DNA of 64,000 nt, from contig JBFLXY010000003.1 of assembly GCA_040757055.1 (NCBI GenBank), forward strand, positions 186,001 to 250,000. Reading direction: 5' to 3'. The notes beneath the pieces are model-generated. The model was not told where the DNA came from. It saw nothing but the letters and a program-made list of their open reading frames with translations, and did not search any database. Below, one piece after another: positions 1 to 7,309 of this stretch (position 1 is its first letter; each line of letters starts with the position of its first letter). Position numbers and translations under genes: made by a program. The stretch is from JAJZRJ01 sp040757055. Its GTDB lineage: Bacteria; Desulfobacterota; Desulfobulbia; Desulfobulbales; Desulfurivibrionaceae.

Positions 1-303
1 CATGGCCATCCGGAGAAAATCTTTGAGATGTTCTACACCCTGCTCATCTTCAGCGACGTGCTCATCGTGCTCATCTCCCTGCGCTACAGTTCCCACTATC
101 TGGTGGCCTTCCGCAACTCCGGCTTTGCCGTGGCCACCATGCTGATCCGACTGGCCTTGCTGGCGCCGACCACCATCGGCGCCATCCTGGGAGTGGGCAC
201 CGCACTCTTCGCGCTGGGGATTACCATCGCCTACAATGCCTTTGTGCCGGTGCTCTGTGAGGAGTGCGTGCTGGAAAAAAAAGGGGATGGCTACCCCTCA
301 TAG
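1..303 (+). CDS. C-terminal part of an integral membrane protein, possibly PsiE-like
   Basis: The reading frame is open from base 1, so the gene starts upstream of the window; the ATG at 28 is probably internal. About 100 residues are visible with three hydrophobic stretches and a short polar tail containing a CEEC motif. The spacing of helices and the Arg in the middle of the second hydrophobic block recall the phosphate-starvation-inducible PsiE family, but the match is from memory and weak. A universal stress protein gene follows 44 bases downstream on the same strand with its own ribosome binding site. Confidence 0.5.
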   Translation, partial: HGHPEKIFEMFYTLLIFSDVLIVLISLRYSSHYLVAFRNSGFAVATMLIRLALLAPTTIGAILGVGTALFALGITIAYNAFVPVLCEECVLEKKGDGYPS

Positions 304-347
304 GGGGTAGTTGTGGTGGCGGATTAAATTTTTCACAGGAGGGAAAC

Positions 348-794
348 ATGGCGACAAAGCAATGCGGACTGAAGCTGTACGACTCCATTCTGGTGGCGTA
401 TGACGGTTCCAAGTTCAGCGAGGCGGCCCTCGCCCAGGCCATCGACATGGCCAGGGCATGCCGCAGCAAACTCTACGTCATGCACGTGGTGGACCTCAAC
501 GTGGAATACATGGCCATGACGCCGGGGCTGGAGGAGCAACTGGAAGCGGCGGCCCGCAAGCTGCTGAAGAAGGCCGAGAACAAGGTGAAAAAGGCAGGGC
601 TTGCCTGCGAGGCGATCATGGGCTACGACGATCAGCCCCACCGCCCCATTGTGGCCGAGGCCAAAAAGCACAAGGTGGCGCTCATCGTGGTGGGCACCCA
701 TGGCCGCACCGGCTTGGCCAAGGTGCTCATGGGCAGCGTTTCCCAGCGGATCATCGGCCATGCGCCCTGCACGGTGATGGTGGTGCCGGCCTGA
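348..794 (+). CDS. Universal stress protein (UspA family)
   Basis: Protein of 148 residues, the normal size for a single-domain Usp. The ATG at 348 is chosen because a strong AGGAGGG lies 4 bases upstream (337-343); an upstream in-frame ATG at 264 lacks this. It starts with the family pattern of a beta strand followed by VAYDGS, and near the C-terminus has the ATP-binding loop of Usp proteins, GTHGRTGLAKVLMGSVSQ, then the final strand PCTVMVVPA. Such proteins are cytoplasmic nucleotide-binding dimers linked to stress and energy limitation. A Rho-independent terminator follows immediately, so it ends its transcription unit. Confidence 0.95.
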   Translation: MATKQCGLKLYDSILVAYDGSKFSEAALAQAIDMARACRSKLYVMHVVDLNVEYMAMTPGLEEQLEAAARKLLKKAENKVKKAGLACEAIMGYDDQPHRPIVAEAKKHKVALIVVGTHGRTGLAKVLMGSVSQRIIGHAPCTVMVVPA

Positions 795-822
795 TTTGAC
801 GAGGTGGCGGTTGGAGGTGTCG

Positions 823-855
823 AGCCTATCGTAGCGGGGCTGCGATAGGCTTTTT
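823..855 (+). terminator. Rho-independent terminator after the Usp gene
   Basis: A perfect 9-bp stem, AGCCTATCG at 823-831 and CGATAGGCT at 843-851, is followed by a T run to 855. It lies between the Usp gene and the convergent DUF599 gene. Confidence 0.85.
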
Positions 856-863
856 GCTGCCCG

Positions 864-1499
864 TCAGCCGGTGCGGTCGAGCTTGTAGAGCACCGCGGTC
901 AGGACGGAGCTTGCCGCCAGCAGCCAGCCCGGTCCCAGCAGCCAGAAGGCCAGGGGAATCGCCAGGTAGTAGCCGCGCATGCCGAGGGTATAGTGGGTGG
1001 CGGCGAGATTCAGGGTGTCGGCTACGTAGGTGAGGTCCACCAGCGATTGCGGGCCGCGCGGCACGTTGATCATGAAGCCCACATGGTTGTAATAGCGGAT
1101 GGCCAGGGTGAAGTTGAAGAAGGCGAAGAAAAAATCGGCCGAGAGCAGGAGAAGTTTGGCAAGCCGCAGCCCTTCGGGGTGGCTGCCCAGGATGCTGGTT
1201 CCCGGCAGGGAGGCCGGGGAGAGCCGCGCGGTGAGCGCCACGTTCAACAGGGCCAGGGCGATGAGGATGGAGGTGGAGGCCAGGAAGCTCGCGGCCATGG
1301 TCCAGTTGCGCAGGGTCTGGACCGCGAGGATGTCACGGTTGTGCTCCATGATGTTCTGCACCCAGGTGGTGCGGGTTTGGGCGTTGCGGGCAAACGAGGT
1401 GACGGCGGGGGAATGACGCCTCACCCAGTAGAGGTGGAGGTGGTAGGCGGCAAGCAGCAGAAAGGCCGCGGCGGTGAGCAGGATGTCGTCTGGCGGCAT
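864..1499 (-). CDS. DUF599 family membrane protein
   Basis: Protein of 211 residues with about four membrane segments. The region around residues 45-75 carries the family hallmark: a Trp, then ILAVQTLRN followed by a small-residue helix with AS.LASTSI. DUF599 proteins are inner-membrane proteins of unknown function. The gene is convergent with the Usp gene and ends against its terminator. Its upstream side faces the left end of the integrated element, so before integration it would have been a near neighbour of the tRNA-Arg gene. Confidence 0.85.
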   Translation of the reverse strand: MPPDDILLTAAAFLLLAAYHLHLYWVRRHSPAVTSFARNAQTRTTWVQNIMEHNRDILAVQTLRNWTMAASFLASTSILIALALLNVALTARLSPASLPGTSILGSHPEGLRLAKLLLLSADFFFAFFNFTLAIRYYNHVGFMINVPRGPQSLVDLTYVADTLNLAATHYTLGMRGYYLAIPLAFWLLGPGWLLAASSVLTAVLYKLDRTG

Positions 1500-1616
1500 G
1501 GCAGACCTCGCGCAGGAAGCACGCCGGGAAGGCGTTCTGTCTCATTATAGCGCAAGAGCGGCCAACAGGGCGAAGAAAACGTCGCCCCGACCGTGCAGCA
1601 GGGGCGCGCGTTGACT

Positions 1617-1666
1617 TGGTGCCCCCGGCAGGAATCGAACCTGCGACTCCAGGATTAGGAATCCTG
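1617..1666. repeat. Left attachment site (attL), 50-bp direct repeat
   Basis: The 50 bases are identical to 12859-12908 and correspond to the CCA end, T arm, variable region and anticodon stem-loop half of the tRNA-Arg on the minus strand. Sequence diverges directly after 1666, so this is a tRNA fragment generated by integration and not a functional tRNA. Confidence 0.9.
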
Positions 1667-1762
1667 ATTTAATTGTTTTTAATTCACTGAAATTATGATA
1701 AAAGAAATAAATAAAAATATTTTTTGGTGACAAATTTGGGACAGTGAGAGGAAAATTTCAAG

Positions 1763-2761
1763 ATGGCGACGTTCGAGAAAAGAGGCCCCAGCCAATGGCG
1801 GGCCAAGGTGCGCAAAAAGGGGTTTCGCGCCCAGACCGACACCTTTGGAACGCGGAAAGATGCCGAGGCGTGGGCGAAAAAAGTCGAGTCGGAGATGGAT
1901 CAAGGGCTTTTCGTTAGCTCCAAGGAGGCCCAGCGAACGACCCTTGGCGAGGCATTGGAGCGGTATGCCACGGAGGTGTCGGCAGCCAAGAAAAGCGTCG
2001 ATATGGAGTTGTGCCGGATCAGGAAGTGGCGGGAGCATCCCCTCGCTCTGCGGTCATTGGCTTCTCTCCGGGGGATGGATTTTGCAAAGTACCGGGATGA
2101 GCGTTTGGCCGCTGGCAAGGCGGCCAATACGATCCGCCTCGAACTGGCCATCGTGTCTCACTTGTTTACCATTGCCAAGAAGGAATGGGGCATGGAAAGC
2201 CTTGCCAACCCGGTGCAGGCGATTCGCCTTCCTTCTCCAGGGCGGCCACGCGAGCGGCGCTTAGTCGGTGATGAGGAAGAACGCCTTTTGGTTGCTTGTG
2301 AAAATTCCCGGAGTTCCGCTCTGAAGGATCTCGCGATTGTTGCTATCGAGACGGCCATGCGCCAGGGAGAGCTGCTCTCGCTGCGGTGGCCAAATATCGA
2401 TCTGCAAAAAAAGGTGGCGCACCTTCCCGAGACGAAAAACGGCGAGAGTCGCAATGTGCCGCTTTCTTCGCGGGCTTTGGAGGTGCTCCGGCGCCGGCCG
2501 CGTTCGTTCAAGGACGACCGGGTATTTTTTGAGTGGAAGGCGGCAAGTGGCCTCAAGCATACTTGGAGCCGCGCTTTGCAGCGGGCGGGCATCGAGGATT
2601 TCCATTTTCATGATCTACGGCACGAAGCTATCAGCCGGTTTTTTGAAAGGACCGACCTAAAAGAAGCACAGATAATGAGGATCACGGGGCATAAGACTTT
2701 TGAAATGCTCTTGCGTTATACCCATCTTCGGGCCGAGGATTTGGCGGCGAAGCTGGGATAA
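1763..2761 (+). CDS. int: Tyrosine recombinase / phage-type integrase
   Basis: Protein of 332 residues. N-terminal region: an Arm-type DNA-binding part (about 1-60) and a SAM-like core-binding domain (about 65-150). The catalytic domain follows, with the first Arg in AMRQGELLSL, the HxxR box in HDLRHEAIS and the final His/Tyr in GHKTFEMLLRYTHL. All expected catalytic residues that I can place are present, so it should be active. It starts 97 bases inside the left attachment site with GAGAGGAAA upstream, and would drive site-specific integration into and excision from tRNA-Arg(CCT). Confidence 0.95.
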   Translation: MATFEKRGPSQWRAKVRKKGFRAQTDTFGTRKDAEAWAKKVESEMDQGLFVSSKEAQRTTLGEALERYATEVSAAKKSVDMELCRIRKWREHPLALRSLASLRGMDFAKYRDERLAAGKAANTIRLELAIVSHLFTIAKKEWGMESLANPVQAIRLPSPGRPRERRLVGDEEERLLVACENSRSSALKDLAIVAIETAMRQGELLSLRWPNIDLQKKVAHLPETKNGESRNVPLSSRALEVLRRRPRSFKDDRVFFEWKAASGLKHTWSRALQRAGIEDFHFHDLRHEAISRFFERTDLKEAQIMRITGHKTFEMLLRYTHLRAEDLAAKLG

Positions 2762-2781
2762 GAGGTAGCTCTAAGCCGTTC

Positions 2782-2810
2782 TTGACAACATGGTGCTTTG
2801 GGAGTAGAAG
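2782..2810 (+). promoter_or_regulatory. Candidate sigma70 promoter of the toxin-antitoxin pair
   Basis: TTGACA at 2782-2787, a 17-base spacer and TAGAAG at 2805-2810. This puts the transcript start near 2816, which argues for the ATG at 2849 as the toxin start rather than the upstream TTG at 2798. Confidence 0.55.
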
Positions 2811-2848
2811 AACTTGCGCTCAGATCAATTTTCTGCTTATGGTTTACT

Positions 2849-3154
2849 ATGGCCTTCGATCCGACCGAAGAGATAGATGACGAAAAAGCTCTGGTGTTGA
2901 TTCGGCGAGCCGCCACGGGAAGAAACCTTATTTACGGTCGGCATGTGAAACAACGCATGCACGAAAGGAATTTCACGATCCAGGACATTCTTTATATCCT
3001 CCAGAATGGCGAGTTGAGCGGGAAGGAATACAAAGAAGAATACGAAAACTGGACCTATTCGATCAGGGGCCTTGACCTTGAGGGCGAGGAAGGCCGGGTT
3101 GTAACCGCTATCATCTCCGAATATTCGATACAGATCATCACCGTTACAAGCTGA
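2849..3154 (+). CDS. DUF4258 family protein, likely toxin of a TA pair
   Basis: Protein of about 101 residues. The core contains GRHVKQRMHERNFTIQDI, the helix typical of DUF4258 proteins in which a basic HxxxRMxER motif precedes a strand-rich C-terminal half. DUF4258 members resemble small RelE-fold toxins and frequently sit beside zinc-ribbon HTH antitoxins, as here: the next gene starts 34 bases downstream and has a YgiT-type zinc finger plus HTH. The toxin-first order matches MqsRA-like modules. No clear ribosome binding site precedes 2849. The toxin role is an inference from fold and neighbour. Confidence 0.7.
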   Translation: MAFDPTEEIDDEKALVLIRRAATGRNLIYGRHVKQRMHERNFTIQDILYILQNGELSGKEYKEEYENWTYSIRGLDLEGEEGRVVTAIISEYSIQIITVTS

Positions 3155-3188
3155 GTCGATTCGGAAAGATGGAGCAAAGGAGGAGCCC

Positions 3189-3716
3189 ATGAAAAAATGC
3201 GTTGAATGTGGCGGCAAGACCGTCTCGATCAAAAATAAGCCATATCGGTATGATGAATGCGGTCTGGACGTCATTCTGCACGGCGTCACGCAATTCAAGT
3301 GCGAACAGTGCAAAGAGGTATTTGTCTCCCTGCCTAATGTCGAAGCTCTTCATCGCGTGATTGGCGGTTTTATTTGCTCGAAAAGGAAAGCTCTCCTCAC
3401 GCCGGCGGAGATTAAATTTTTGCGAAAGGACCTCCACCTCAAATCAAAAGAGCTCGCCTCTACTTTGGGGGTGAGGCCGGAGACCGTATCACGGTGGGAA
3501 ACAGGAAAAGAAACGATTGGCGAGACTCAGGACCGCCTCTTGCGGTCTCTCTATATGAATTATGCGTCCGAGAAGGCGAACAACGTCATCTGCCATGGCT
3601 TGGTCCAGATGTTTTCAGAGCTTCCCCGGGAACGCAAGGAAGTCAAATCTCCCAAGAAGATCGAGTTGAACCCAACCGACTGGCTCGGCGCAGGAATGGA
3701 GCTATGCGGCACCTAA
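3189..3716 (+). CDS. MqsA-like antitoxin: YgiT-type zinc finger plus HTH
   Basis: Protein of 175 residues. An N-terminal zinc ribbon is built from CVEC and CEQC pairs about 40 residues apart. Near residues 75-120 is a helix-turn-helix with the RPETVSRWETGKETIG signature of XRE/MqsA-like DNA-binding domains. The C-terminal 50 residues are charged and unassigned. It would neutralise the preceding DUF4258 protein and bind the shared promoter to autoregulate, as MqsA does. GGAGG at 3179-3183 precedes the start. TA modules of this kind commonly stabilise integrated elements. Confidence 0.8.
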   Translation: MKKCVECGGKTVSIKNKPYRYDECGLDVILHGVTQFKCEQCKEVFVSLPNVEALHRVIGGFICSKRKALLTPAEIKFLRKDLHLKSKELASTLGVRPETVSRWETGKETIGETQDRLLRSLYMNYASEKANNVICHGLVQMFSELPRERKEVKSPKKIELNPTDWLGAGMELCGT

Positions 3717-3891
3717 GCCCATGAGTAAGCAACTCCGCGAGAAGGCTCACGCCAGCTAGGCGGTGTTCGCCGTAGTGCTGAACACCAGCGTCATGCAAAA
3801 GAACCCCGATAGACAATCAGAAGACGCGCCCGAAGACCCGAAAAAACAGAAGGTCCGCCTTGGTCGGAGTCGATAGCACGGAGAATTTCAA

Positions 3892-4206
3892 ATGATGAAT
3901 TGCCCGGCTTGTGGTTCAGAAATCCCGTGCGGTTGCGCGGTCTGCCGTCATTGCTCTGTTCGTATAGTTTACGGGGCGACAGAACAAGAATTATACGATG
4001 CTCGAAACATCGGTTTTTCTTTCGGTGTCGTGATTCTTGGTGCCCTTTGGATTGTTGGCGTTTTTGGTCTCGGTTTTGATTCTTTCCTTGTTCGCCTCGG
4101 ATGGTGGTGGTTTGGTGTCTTACTTTTGGGGGGATGGGTTGGTGGCCGATGGAATCGTGAGCGGGTCAAAAAGAAGTGGGAGGGTAAAATTCGTTGGTTT
4201 CGGTGA
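3892..4206 (+). CDS. Small zinc-ribbon, two-helix membrane protein
   Basis: Protein of 104 residues, not recognised as a named family. The first 25 residues hold a zinc-ribbon-like Cys set (MNCPACGSEIPCGCAVCRHC). Two hydrophobic segments follow (about 45-65 and 70-88), ending in a basic tail rich in Arg, Lys and Trp. The 175 bases upstream contain no convincing gene, only a possible 27-codon frame. It lies between the TA pair and the mob module and may be element cargo. Confidence 0.55.
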   Translation: MMNCPACGSEIPCGCAVCRHCSVRIVYGATEQELYDARNIGFSFGVVILGALWIVGVFGLGFDSFLVRLGWWWFGVLLLGGWVGGRWNRERVKKKWEGKIRWFR

Positions 4207-4250
4207 TTTTCCCGCTACCCCTTTTCTATTCGGCGATGATTATTCCTTGC

Positions 4251-4280
4251 AACTGAGCCGCAGGCGAAGCAGCGGAGCGT
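4251..4280. repeat. Left copy of a perfect 30-bp inverted repeat flanking the mob module
   Basis: These 30 bases are the exact reverse complement of 6849-6878. The pair encloses the relaxase, MobC, oriT and iterons. Confidence 0.85.
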
Positions 4281-4399
4281 CGTTTTTCATCTTTCCAGGG
4301 ACCGCCGGAGGCGGAAAAGGGAAGGGCTAGCGGATTGCCCCAAACATAGCCCTGCGACGCGGCCAAAAGCCTAGCCAGCCGGGATGCTTCTCCGCATAT

Positions 4400-4439
4400 G
4401 GCGACAAAATCCAGCTCCTCGATGCTGGATCCTGTCGCC
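4400..4439. repeat. 40-bp dyad A (GGCGACA ... TGTCGCC)
   Basis: Outer arms GGCGACA/TGTCGCC and inner arms ATCCAGC/GCTGGAT surround an 8-base loop. It belongs to a set of three 40-bp dyads. It sits between the convergent 3892 gene and relaxase gene, so a terminator role is possible, but no T run follows. Confidence 0.7.
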
Positions 4440-4457
4440 AGTTTTTGCCCGCTGTTT

Positions 4458-4497
4458 GGTGACAGAATCCGGGATGCCTCGCCCCGGATCCGTCACC
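4458..4497. repeat. 40-bp dyad B (GGTGACA ... GTCACC)
   Basis: A long stem of GGTGACAGAATCCGGG against CCCCGGATCCGTCACC with an 8-base loop, 18 bases after dyad A and just past the relaxase stop codon. It has the same length and the same outer motif as dyads A and C. Confidence 0.7.
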
Positions 4498-4510
4498 ATG
4501 TTGTCACCAC

Positions 4511-6049
4511 CTACCGGCCAAGCCCGAGACCGAGGCTCTTCTCCCTGGTCTGCTGCACTGTCCTTTGCCATTGCCGGAGCTGGCGCACAGCGGCCCGCTG
4601 TTGCGTCAGGTCCAGGCCAACAGTCTTTTCTATGACCTTCGATACTTGGCCAAGTTGTTTCTCAAGCTTCTCGCCCACCTTCTCCAGCTTGGCCCGATGG
4701 ACTAGCTTGTCGTATTGCGTTCTCGGTGGCTCATTGGTCACAGGGTGCCGGTTGCCGGCGACCTGCCTCTCGTATTTCTCTACCGCCTTACCAAAGCCCT
4801 CCACGATTTTCTGTACCTGGACCTCCACCGGCGACCGGCCCTTGATCGCCTTCTCGTGGATGGCCAGGGCGCCGAGCGCCGCCTTTCTCTCCTCGCGGCC
4901 AATCGGTGCCGCCTCGATCTCCTGACGGGCCTCCTTGATCTCCAGGGCGGTTTTTTTCTGCATTGCTTCGAGCGTCCGCACCCGCCGTTCTTCTTGTTTG
5001 CGGGGAAGCCCTTGGGCTCGTTTCGGTGCGGTCAGCTCGGCCAGCCATGTTTTGTAATTCTGCGCGTCCCGCCCGAATTTGCGGACGGTAGCGGCAATCT
5101 CTTTACCGATCTCCGGCCGGGCCTTGGTCAATTCCCTTTCCACCTTGCGGATCGCGCCTAATAGTTCCCGCCGCTGTTCCGTCAGGGGCAGGGTCTCTTT
5201 TTTGACCTGTTCCCGCAGTCTGACTAGCGACCGGCTTACTGCCCGCCGGTATGCGAAGGCGTCCCGGCTCGGAGTCTCGCGGATCATGCCCCGCTGAAAT
5301 TGCTTCTCGCGGGCATAGAGGCTTTCGATTCCATACCGTACCCGGTCCATGATGTGCGGCCGATCTCGCCGTAGGGTGGCGATGTGTTCCAGCTTGAGTT
5401 CCGTTAACTGTGCTGCAAAGTTCGTGCGCATCTCGTGCAGCTCCGGCGGATTCAAGCGCAGCTTGGGGCCGCCTTTCTCGCGATGGGCATTCTTTATCAC
5501 GATATGGACGTGGGCCTTGTTGCTGTCCGGGTGCAGCGCCAGGATGTAATCATAGCCGCGCTCACCAATGTGCTTTCTGATCACCTCGCGGGCCGCCGCC
5601 AGCACCTTATTGTTGTTGGCGTTGGTCGGAGCTGCATCGGCCGATAGAATCAAATGCGTTGCGTGGCGGCGTTCGTACTGTTTCTTGCCGCCTTTGGTCT
5701 TAACCCCCTCGGGAATCGGGCCGCGCTTTCGATGGTCAAAGTCCTTTTTCCACTCTGCATAGAGCTTTTCGATCTCCTCCTTGCCCACTAACGAGCATCC
5801 GTCCTGGTCCTCGACCTCGATTTCCTGGCCTAATTGGTTGGCGCGGGAGACGTACAGAAGGAGCCGCTTGGCCATGAAGCCCTGGGCATAGCTCGCCACC
5901 TTGACGATGGCCTCGGTCTTCTTTGAGTGGGCCGCAGCGATATAATCGGGCTGATTCAGGCGGGCCTGGAAGGAGGTCCGGGCGCCTTTCCGGCCGCGTA
6001 GCGCCTTCGGCTCGTGGTCATCAATCTTTTCGTTCGTTGAGTTGTCCAT
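4511..6049 (-). CDS. Conjugative relaxase, MOB_P/VirD2-like
   Basis: Protein of 512 residues that would nick oriT, bind the 5' end of the transferred strand and pilot it. The relaxase domain covers about residues 45-230. Near 50-70 is the Tyr-rich motif I region (VASYAQGFMAKRLLLYVSR). At 173-185 is the metal-binding His triad region LHPDSNKAHVHIVIK. The C-terminal half (about 240-500) is highly charged and predicted coiled coil, as in other mobilization relaxases. It overlaps MobC by 29 bases, indicating translational coupling. The oriT lies upstream of the pair. The exact catalytic Tyr cannot be fixed by eye. Confidence 0.9.
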   Translation of the reverse strand: MDNSTNEKIDDHEPKALRGRKGARTSFQARLNQPDYIAAAHSKKTEAIVKVASYAQGFMAKRLLLYVSRANQLGQEIEVEDQDGCSLVGKEEIEKLYAEWKKDFDHRKRGPIPEGVKTKGGKKQYERRHATHLILSADAAPTNANNNKVLAAAREVIRKHIGERGYDYILALHPDSNKAHVHIVIKNAHREKGGPKLRLNPPELHEMRTNFAAQLTELKLEHIATLRRDRPHIMDRVRYGIESLYAREKQFQRGMIRETPSRDAFAYRRAVSRSLVRLREQVKKETLPLTEQRRELLGAIRKVERELTKARPEIGKEIAATVRKFGRDAQNYKTWLAELTAPKRAQGLPRKQEERRVRTLEAMQKKTALEIKEARQEIEAAPIGREERKAALGALAIHEKAIKGRSPVEVQVQKIVEGFGKAVEKYERQVAGNRHPVTNEPPRTQYDKLVHRAKLEKVGEKLEKQLGQVSKVIEKTVGLDLTQQRAAVRQLRQWQRTVQQTREKSLGLGLGR

Positions 6050-6380
6050 GGAGTCTCTTGAGTATGGTCATGAGCGCCCGAAGTTGCCGCCGCAACTCCC
6101 GATGCTCGGTTGCCAGCTCGTGAGGCTGGATAACACTGTGGGTATTGAAGTAGCGGGCGAGCTGGTTGAGGTTGGCACCGACGCGCCCCATATCCGATAC
6201 CAGCTTGCCAACCTCTTGGGCCAGCTCGCGCAGAGCGCCAGGATCGCCGGCCGGTCGATCATCAAGATAGCTTTTCAGCGCTCGGCGGATAACCACGGAA
6301 CGGTTTTTCTCCGTGGTGGCTCGATCAGCGAGCAGGCGGGCGAGCTTGTCATTAAGGCGAACGGAAATGTAATGGCTCAT
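6021..6380 (-). CDS. mobC: MobC-like relaxosome accessory protein
   Basis: Protein of 119 residues. The N-terminal 45 residues form a ribbon-helix-helix DNA-binding unit (SVRLNDKLARLLADRA), and residues about 65-85 contain GRVGANLNQLARYFN, the conserved MobC/NikA-type motif. Such proteins bind oriT next to nic and load the relaxase. It is encoded directly between oriT and the relaxase and overlaps the relaxase start. The ribosome binding site is weak (GGAAT). Confidence 0.9.
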   Translation of the reverse strand: MSHYISVRLNDKLARLLADRATTEKNRSVVIRRALKSYLDDRPAGDPGALRELAQEVGKLVSDMGRVGANLNQLARYFNTHSVIQPHELATEHRELRRQLRALMTILKRLHGQLNERKD

Positions 6381-6450
6381 GGCTGTATTCCTTTGCTGCT
6401 AAGGGTGGAACGCCCCCCGCGCCTCGCGCGGGCAGGACCGGCACCGCCGG

Positions 6451-6480
6451 GCAACTTGTGTTACAAGTTGCGTATCCTGC
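6451..6480 (+). other. Origin of transfer (oriT) with IncP-type nic site
   Basis: A perfect palindrome, GCAACTTGT-GTT-ACAAGTTGC (6451-6471), is followed after one base by TATCCTGC (6473-6480). TATCCTG/C is the nic core of IncP-type MOB_P origins, so the predicted cut is between 6479 and 6480, eight bases after the palindrome. It lies 71 bases upstream of mobC. Confidence 0.85.
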
Positions 6481-6484
6481 CGAT

Positions 6485-6590
6485 CAGAAAACCCCTCCGC
6501 TGTTCTTCTGGATGAGGGTTTTCTGAATGAAATCAAAAGGAAAACCGCTTTTCCGCTTGAGGTTCGCGTAGCGGACCGATGCGGTTTTCC
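6485..6590. repeat. Two 10-bp inverted repeats next to oriT
   Basis: CAGAAAACCC at 6485-6494 pairs with GGGTTTTCTG at 6516-6525, and GGAAAACCGC at 6539-6548 pairs with GCGGTTTTCC at 6581-6590. They lie between nic and the iterons. They could be a single-strand initiation structure or relaxosome binding sites. Confidence 0.65.
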
Positions 6591-6603
6591 CAATCCGCTG
6601 GGT

Positions 6604-6687
6604 GGTTGCAGGTCGTTTTTGAGCGGTTGCACCCCCAAAAACGCCGGTTGCATGTCAGTTTTCATCGGTTGCACCTTTTTTGGGGGT
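6604..6687 (+). repeat. Four iterons with exact 21-bp period
   Basis: GGTTGCA starts at 6604, 6625, 6646 and 6667, exactly 21 bases apart, and each copy is followed by a T- or A-rich block. A period of two helical turns is typical of replication initiator or repressor arrays. No recognised gene covers this stretch, and the rest of 6381-6973 has no convincing gene. Confidence 0.8.
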
Positions 6688-6789
6688 GGGGGCGAGGTAT
6701 GACAGCGCCATGCTGCGCTTGACCGTCCGGTGGCCATGCGCGGCAGTCAGGTCGCCTCCGGCGACATTCTGGGAAAATGGAAGGGGAAT

Positions 6790-6829
6790 GGTGACACCTG
6801 GTTGAGATCCGTCAGCTCGATCTGTCACC
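6790..6829. repeat. 40-bp dyad C (GGTGACA ... TGTCACC)
   Basis: Third dyad of the 40-bp set, with perfect 7-bp outer arms. It is just inside the right copy of the 30-bp inverted repeat. Confidence 0.65.
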
Positions 6830-6848
6830 ATGACCACCGCATAGAAGA

Positions 6849-6878
6849 ACGCTCCGCTGCTTCGCCTGCGGCTCAGTT
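6849..6878. repeat. Right copy of the 30-bp inverted repeat
   Basis: Exact reverse complement of 4251-4280. It ends about 100 bases before the unknown gene at 6974. Confidence 0.85.
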
Positions 6879-6973
6879 GTTCGGAATGACAATTCAGGGA
6901 AGGGAGCACGGAAGCCCTCTCGTGGCAGGCGATAGGTGCATGTGATGCACCTATCGCGGTGGGATGTCTTGGA

Positions 6974-7285
6974 TCACTGCCTGAAGAACGGCGCGACGTG
7001 CGTGAAAAAGCTGTTCTCTGCGATTTCAATGGGGTCGGTTTCTAGAAGGTCATCGGTTATCGCTTCGTAGCGGGGATACAGCACATTCAGAAACTTGAAG
7101 AGTTCCATCAGGGTTTCTTTGGGAAGCCGTTTCCCATCGATGAAGTACCTGTAGCTCCCCTTTTCCCCCTGCCGCACAATCGGCAAACGAGATGGCATTT
7201 TTCGGAATATTGTCAGCACCAGCGCCAAGTCTTGCAGCGGTGAGATGTCCCACTCGAACTCTTTTTTCTTCTTGGGCCTTTTCAC
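6974..7285 (-). CDS. Unknown protein, paralogue of the next upstream gene
   Basis: Protein of 103 residues starting at GTG 7285 after AAGGGG. The family is not recognised. It aligns along its length with the protein at 7310-7624: both have a basic start, then W-DIS-LQ-ALML/VL, a run with P-LPIV-GE-GS-YFID--RLPKE, and an acidic C-terminal part ending in IAP. No catalytic motif or membrane segment is visible. The position in the presumed transfer operon between VirB6 and the origin region suggests a transfer or maintenance role, but nothing in the sequence proves this. Confidence 0.7.
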   Translation of the reverse strand: MKRPKKKKEFEWDISPLQDLALVLTIFRKMPSRLPIVRQGEKGSYRYFIDGKRLPKETLMELFKFLNVLYPRYEAITDDLLETDPIEIAENSFFTHVAPFFRQ

Positions 7286-7309
7286 GGTTGTTCCCCTTGC
7301 CCTGGCTGG

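Noticed and set aside
1617..1666. A second tRNA-Arg gene at the left boundary
   Set aside because: Only the 3' 50 bases match; the D arm and 5' acceptor half are missing, so it is an attachment-site remnant.
6604..6687. CRISPR array
   Set aside because: The conserved part is only seven bases, with a 21-base period and no spacers of CRISPR length.
6399..6737. Minus-strand frame through the iterons with heptapeptide repeats
   Set aside because: The peptide periodicity follows directly from the 21-bp DNA repeats. There is no ribosome binding site, and the frame also covers the oriT palindrome.
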